This document shows, piece by piece, positions 40,632 through 43,253 of a stretch of 43,253 nt of DNA. The translations under genes were made by a program, and so were the position numbers. This DNA comes from Defluviitaleaceae bacterium. Lineage in GTDB: Bacteria; Bacillota; Clostridia; Lachnospirales; WQUN01. Position 1 is the first letter of the stretch. Every line of letters begins with the position of its first letter. The notes beneath the pieces are model-generated. The model ran no database searches. It was not told where the DNA came from and saw nothing but the letters and a program-made list of their open reading frames with translations. The DNA is taken from positions 1-43,253 of the forward strand of contig WQVK01000021.1 of the NCBI GenBank assembly GCA_009784025.1. Direction: 5' to 3'.

Positions 40632-41004
40632 TACCGCCCTCGCTTTCAAACTCGGCAATTAGCTGCTTAAGCTCGCTTGCCTCTGTTTGGGTCAGCTTTT
40701 TGCCGCCCCCTATGAACGATGCAATAAACCTAGGCAGTGACCCGCCAAAAGAATCTTCCACATAGCGGCGGCTTTGCCTGGCCAGCAGCTCGTCACTGGT
40801 GAGGAGTGCCGTTACCTTAGCGTTCTCATTTTTGAACACGCCCTTGTCGCAAAGTTTTTTTAGTATTGTGTATGTTGTGGACTTTTTCCAACCCAGCAGT
40901 TGGCTGGCCAACAAAACCAGCTCTGGCGAATGGATGGGGGATTCTTGCCACAAAATCTGGGCCAGCCGTTCTTCTGCTTCGGTTAGGTTTATGTCTGTTT
41001 TCAT
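40624..41004 (-). CDS. BlaI/MecI-family transcriptional repressor
   Basis: A 126-residue winged-helix repressor: LTEAEERLAQILWQ, then the recognition region KKSTTYTILKKLCDKGVFKNE, and a C-terminal dimerisation helix where M56 proteases usually cleave. It is translationally coupled to the BlaR1-like gene. A near-consensus promoter (41053-41081) carries a 19-bp dyad overlapping the -10, consistent with autorepression. The ATG has GGAGGT upstream. The target genes beyond its own operon are unknown; no beta-lactamase is in the window. Confidence 0.93.
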   Translation of the reverse strand: MKTDINLTEAEERLAQILWQESPIHSPELVLLASQLLGWKKSTTYTILKKLCDKGVFKNENAKVTALLTSDELLARQSRRYVEDSFGGSLPRFIASFIGGGKKLTQTEASELKQLIAEFESEGGNE

Positions 41005-41052
41005 AGAGTTACCTCCAAAGTTGTTTCTAGTCTATGCGCTTTCGACTGGCTC

Positions 41053-41081
41053 AGTCTAGCATGTGTAGACTAGGCTGTCAA
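41053..41081 (-). promoter_or_regulatory. Promoter and operator of the BlaI/BlaR1-like operon
   Basis: Minus strand: TTGACA (41076-41081), 17 bases, TAGACT (41053-41058). The dyad AGTCTAGCATGTGTAGACT (41053-41071) covers the -10 and most of the spacer. A half-site CTAGTCTA lies downstream at 41028-41035. Confidence 0.78.
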
Positions 41082-41136
41082 CAGTTTTTTGTAAAAAGTT
41101 TTAAAAATATGGTATTATCATCATTGGAAACACAGA

Positions 41137-41302
41137 TTATAGTCGCTCCACCTAAAAACATTCGCATAGAGCGCAGGAAATTTTTCGCAAGGCGAGGAGC
41201 TGAAAGCCGCCGCGCACTAGCGGTGTGCAAGGTTTTTAGCGACGAAGGCTTGCGGGAAATTTACAAGCTCTATGTGAGGGTTTTTAGGTGGAGCGACTAT
41301 AA
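41137..41302. repeat. Complete 166-bp MITE-like element (family 1)
   Basis: Perfect 23-bp terminal inverted repeats at 41137-41159 and 41280-41302, beginning TTATAGTCGCTCCACC. Internal stems include CGCGCACTAGCGGTG-type pairing. No transposase is encoded. The second, truncated copy is at 1-123. Confidence 0.88.
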
Positions 41303-41394
41303 CCACCTGTTCACATATGTCGCTTGTGTTTCTTGCGATACGATATAGCTTTCGGTGGGTATCATATATTTACATTAAAGGAGGGGGGAGCCCT

Positions 41395-42564
41395 ATGGTT
41401 AGGTACGATAATTGGTTTATTAAGGGTGTTCCATATGTATTGGTTCTTGTTTTCGCTGCGGCGTTTTTATATTTTGGCAACCAAATGGCCACAGAAGGAA
41501 TGGTGGTCAATGACGACGAACCAGCCAGCACATACAACGCAAGGGTAGTGGGGGTAGTAAATGTAACAGACCATTATTCCCATTTTGACGAATGGCAGAT
41601 ATTTACCTTCGAGGCAGAAATCACAACCCGTGGCCAACGCCGCGGCGAAATAGTCACCTTCACCCAAAATACCCGTGGGTTCTTCCAAGAGCGCTTCGTG
41701 CGCGTGGCAGAAGAAGGCGACCGTATTATGCTAATGGTATCCCATGCAGGGGCATGGAGCTTTGTGGATTATGTACGCATATACAATGTAGCATTGCTAG
41801 GGCTTGCGTTTATTTTGCTGTTGGTGCTGTTTTGCAGGGCTAAGGGCTTTAATTCTGTGTTGTCGCTACTGCTTACGGGGCTGGCTGTTTTTGCGGTGTT
41901 TATACCGTCTGTGTTGTCTGGTCGGGATATTTATTTTTGGTCTATTGTTGTATGTATATATGCCATCATTGTCACGCTTTTTGTGATAAATGGCGTAAAC
42001 CGGAAGTCCATTGCTGCCGTGCTTGGCTGCTTAGGGGGCGTTTTGGCTGCCGGGCTTATTACATTTTTCATGAGCCGCACAATGGAGCTTACCGGCATCA
42101 CCCAAAGCGAATCCCGTGTGTTGCTTAACCTAATCCCAGATAGCCCAATAGACCTTATTGCCATCATCTTCGCAGGTATAATCATAGGCGCAGTAGGAGC
42201 GATTATGGATATCGCCGTGTCAATCGCATCCGCCCTATGGGAGCTAAGAATCCAATTGCCAGACGCACCATTCAGGACAATTTTTAAATCTGGCATTACA
42301 ATAGGAAAGGATATACTGGGCTCTAGCATTAACACCTTGGTGCTGGCATATATAGGAAGTTCCCTCACCATGGTACTTTTCCTGCTATCGCATTTTAATT
42401 CTGTATCGCGCATATTAAACCGTGAGCTGGTGCTGGTAGAGTTGCTACAGGCGATTATAGGCGGCTTTGGTATCTTCCTTACTATGCCACTTACGGCATT
42501 TTTCTGCGCTTTACTTTTTGCTAAAAAGAGGCAAAATGTTACCAGTGATACATCACCATTATGA
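41395..42564 (+). CDS. YibE/F-like integral membrane protein
   Basis: A 389-residue protein. N-terminal membrane anchor (about 12-30), an extracellular beta-rich part (about 40-125, VVNVTDHYSHFDEWQIFTFEAEITT), then seven or so membrane helices including FCRAKGFNSVLSLLLTGLAVF, DLIAIIFAGIIIGAVGAIMDIAVSIASALWEL and a C-terminal LLQAIIGGFGIFLTMPLTAFF. The layout and the GAIMDIAVSIAS stretch match the YibE/F family, of unknown function. The start ATG has AAAGGAGG upstream; 26 upstream in-frame codons run into the MITE and are rejected. Confidence 0.88.
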   Translation: MVRYDNWFIKGVPYVLVLVFAAAFLYFGNQMATEGMVVNDDEPASTYNARVVGVVNVTDHYSHFDEWQIFTFEAEITTRGQRRGEIVTFTQNTRGFFQERFVRVAEEGDRIMLMVSHAGAWSFVDYVRIYNVALLGLAFILLLVLFCRAKGFNSVLSLLLTGLAVFAVFIPSVLSGRDIYFWSIVVCIYAIIVTLFVINGVNRKSIAAVLGCLGGVLAAGLITFFMSRTMELTGITQSESRVLLNLIPDSPIDLIAIIFAGIIIGAVGAIMDIAVSIASALWELRIQLPDAPFRTIFKSGITIGKDILGSSINTLVLAYIGSSLTMVLFLLSHFNSVSRILNRELVLVELLQAIIGGFGIFLTMPLTAFFCALLFAKKRQNVTSDTSPL

Positions 42565-42600
42565 TACGTGCGCAAAATTTATATACTCCGAGGTTGATAT

Positions 42601-42831
42601 GTGAACAAGAAATTAGCAAATATGGCAATGGCGGAAGCACAGAAATTTTTTCATGGCAATGTCATGGGAGCAATTGGTGATATTGTACTGTTTGATAATA
42701 GTTTTGAAAACAAAGAGCATGACCACATGGCGATAATTGTTGGTTTTTGTGATAATTTTATCACTACGGCAGAAGGTAATTTTGATAATATTTCAGCAAT
42801 TGTTAAAAGAACATATGAACATGTAAGATGA
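42601..42831 (+). pseudogene. CHAP-domain (peptidoglycan amidase) remnant
   Basis: 76 residues read from a GTG. GDIVLFD, DHMAIIVGF and TTAEGNFDNISAIVKRTY match the C-terminal half of CHAP domains, including the histidine of the catalytic pair; the N-terminal half with the catalytic cysteine is missing. The frame ends at TGA (42829-42831), and the next codons continue as YIRFFG, which is how CHAP domains usually end (VxGYIRF). This suggests a Gly codon became a stop. It is best seen as a truncated relic with an added nonsense change. Confidence 0.6.
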
Positions 42832-42921
42832 TATATCCGATTTTTTGGCAACAAAAAATCTTGTGGTTTTACGCTTTCGGCTTTGGTGGGGCGAGTATTG
42901 CTATTGGTTTGTGACACAAAA

Positions 42922-42954
42922 AAACAAGACGCACAATATTACTGCGTCCTGTTT
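42922..42954 (-). terminator. Intrinsic terminator of tRNA-Thr
   Basis: AAACAAGACGCA (42922-42933) pairs with TGCGTCCTGTTT (42943-42954), one mismatch that is G-U in RNA. On the minus strand it is followed by seven T. It lies 45 bp downstream of the tRNA. Confidence 0.8.
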
Positions 42955-42998
42955 CATGTTATTCTATTTGCCAGCCTGCCAATATATCAATAAAAATA

Positions 42999-43072
42999 AG
43001 CTGCCACCGGGAATCGAACCCGGGAGCCTCTTCCTTACCAAGGAAGCGCTCTACCTACTGAGCTATGGCAGC
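42999..43072 (-). tRNA. tRNA-Thr (anticodon GGT)
   Basis: The minus strand folds as a 74-nt cloverleaf. Acceptor GCTGCCA pairs with TGGCAGC, D-arm AGCTCAGTAGGTAGAGC, anticodon stem CTTCC/GGAAG with loop TTGGTAA giving GGT, and T-arm CCGGG-TTCGAAT-CCCGG. The discriminator is T and CCA is not encoded. It has its own promoter and terminator. Confidence 0.96.
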
Positions 43073-43086
43073 AAACAACGCTGTGA

Positions 43087-43115
43087 ATGATAGCATATAT
43101 GTGGTGGATTGTCAA
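43087..43115 (-). promoter_or_regulatory. Promoter of tRNA-Thr
   Basis: Minus strand TTGACA (43110-43115), exactly 17 bases, TATCAT (43087-43092), ending about 15 bp before the tRNA 5' end. Confidence 0.85.
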
Positions 43116-43200
43116 TGATGAAACGGTTGGAAATCACGACAAACGCATGAAGCTCTATCCATCGGAACGCTTAACCGAATTGCGCTATAAAGACATTTTT

Positions 43201-43253
43201 TCAGCGGACGGCAAGTTCCTTATAATCATCACGTTCACGCAGTGAATCAAACA
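43201..43253 (-). CDS. Possible C-terminal end of a protein entering from the right
   Basis: On the minus strand the last 16 codons before a TGA read FDSLRERDDYKELAVR, a composition plausible for a real protein C-terminus. Too short to identify. A 48-codon plus-strand frame (43099-43245) covers the same DNA but has no ribosome binding site and overlaps the tRNA promoter. Confidence 0.25.
   Translation of the reverse strand, partial: FDSLRERDDYKELAVR

Noticed and set aside
41180-41320. Peptide encoded across the family 1 element
   Set aside because: Both copies are open, but three of four substitutions change the residue, and the DNA is an inverted-repeat element.
43099-43245. 48-codon plus-strand gene at the right edge
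   Set aside because: No ribosome binding site, and its start overlaps the near-consensus tRNA-Thr promoter on the other strand.

Overview
The window looks like part of the chromosome of an anaerobic, probably spore-forming Firmicute, most likely a clostridial lineage. This rests on gene content: mcsA-mcsB-clpC, SpmA and SpmB, an AbrB/SpoVT-type regulator, a BlaI/BlaR1-like pair, strong AGGAGG-type ribosome binding sites and a tRNA without encoded CCA. I cannot name a species. Most genes are ordinary. What is unusual is the density of short, non-coding, palindromic repeat families in almost every longer intergenic gap.

Layout. 1-11.2 kb (all minus strand): tatD, metG, the protein-quality-control operon mcsA-mcsB-clpC (no ctsR seen next to it), an orphan 2Fe-2S/ASKHA corrinoid-activator-like protein, a small membrane protein and a MutS-like ATPase. 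11.2-13.5 kb: tdh-kbl, the two-step threonine-to-glycine pathway. 14-23.5 kb (plus strand): a glycoside hydrolase operon (GH31, GH4, GH43), glycogen synthase glgA, a SGNH acetylesterase and dtd. 23.5-34 kb: a small membrane protein, an AbrB-like regulator, spmA, a flavin-reductase-like protein, a pectin-acetylesterase-like protein, a very large alpha-2-macroglobulin-family protein, spmB and an AI-2E-family permease. spmA and spmB, normally neighbours, are about 6.9 kb apart here. 34-43 kb: ligA, a NUDIX hydrolase, a zinc-ribbon protein, hup, mazG, a BlaR1/BlaI-like signalling pair, a YibE/F-like membrane protein, a CHAP-domain remnant and tRNA-Thr(GGT).

Repeats. At least six families are visible: (1) a 166-bp element with perfect 23-bp terminal inverted repeats (two copies, one cut by the window edge); (2) an approximately 112-bp TA-bounded element with TAGTGAAATAA ends (eight copies, some internally deleted); (3) 15-19-bp hairpins sharing a TTCAGTTGGTCG core (three); (4) a 102-bp double-hairpin element bounded by TAGA-TTCTTC (four, one carrying a nested insertion); (5) a triple-hairpin insert of about 56 bp (two); (6) hairpins TTCTTTTTT-AAAAAAAGAA followed by GCAAAAAACTTT (three arms at two loci). 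In addition, double KpnI-like palindromes, GGTACC-ATAC-GGTACC, occur seven times at four loci and form short arrays with an exact 32-bp period and conserved spacers.

Regulation that can be read directly: a TTGACA-N17-TAGACT promoter for the BlaI-like repressor with a 19-bp dyad spanning spacer and -10; sigma-A-like promoters for hup, tRNA-Thr and the AbrB-like gene; intrinsic terminators for several genes; and an 11-bp perfect inverted repeat that would mask the ribosome binding site of the macroglobulin gene. No CRISPR array, prophage, complete IS element or recognisable riboswitch was seen.
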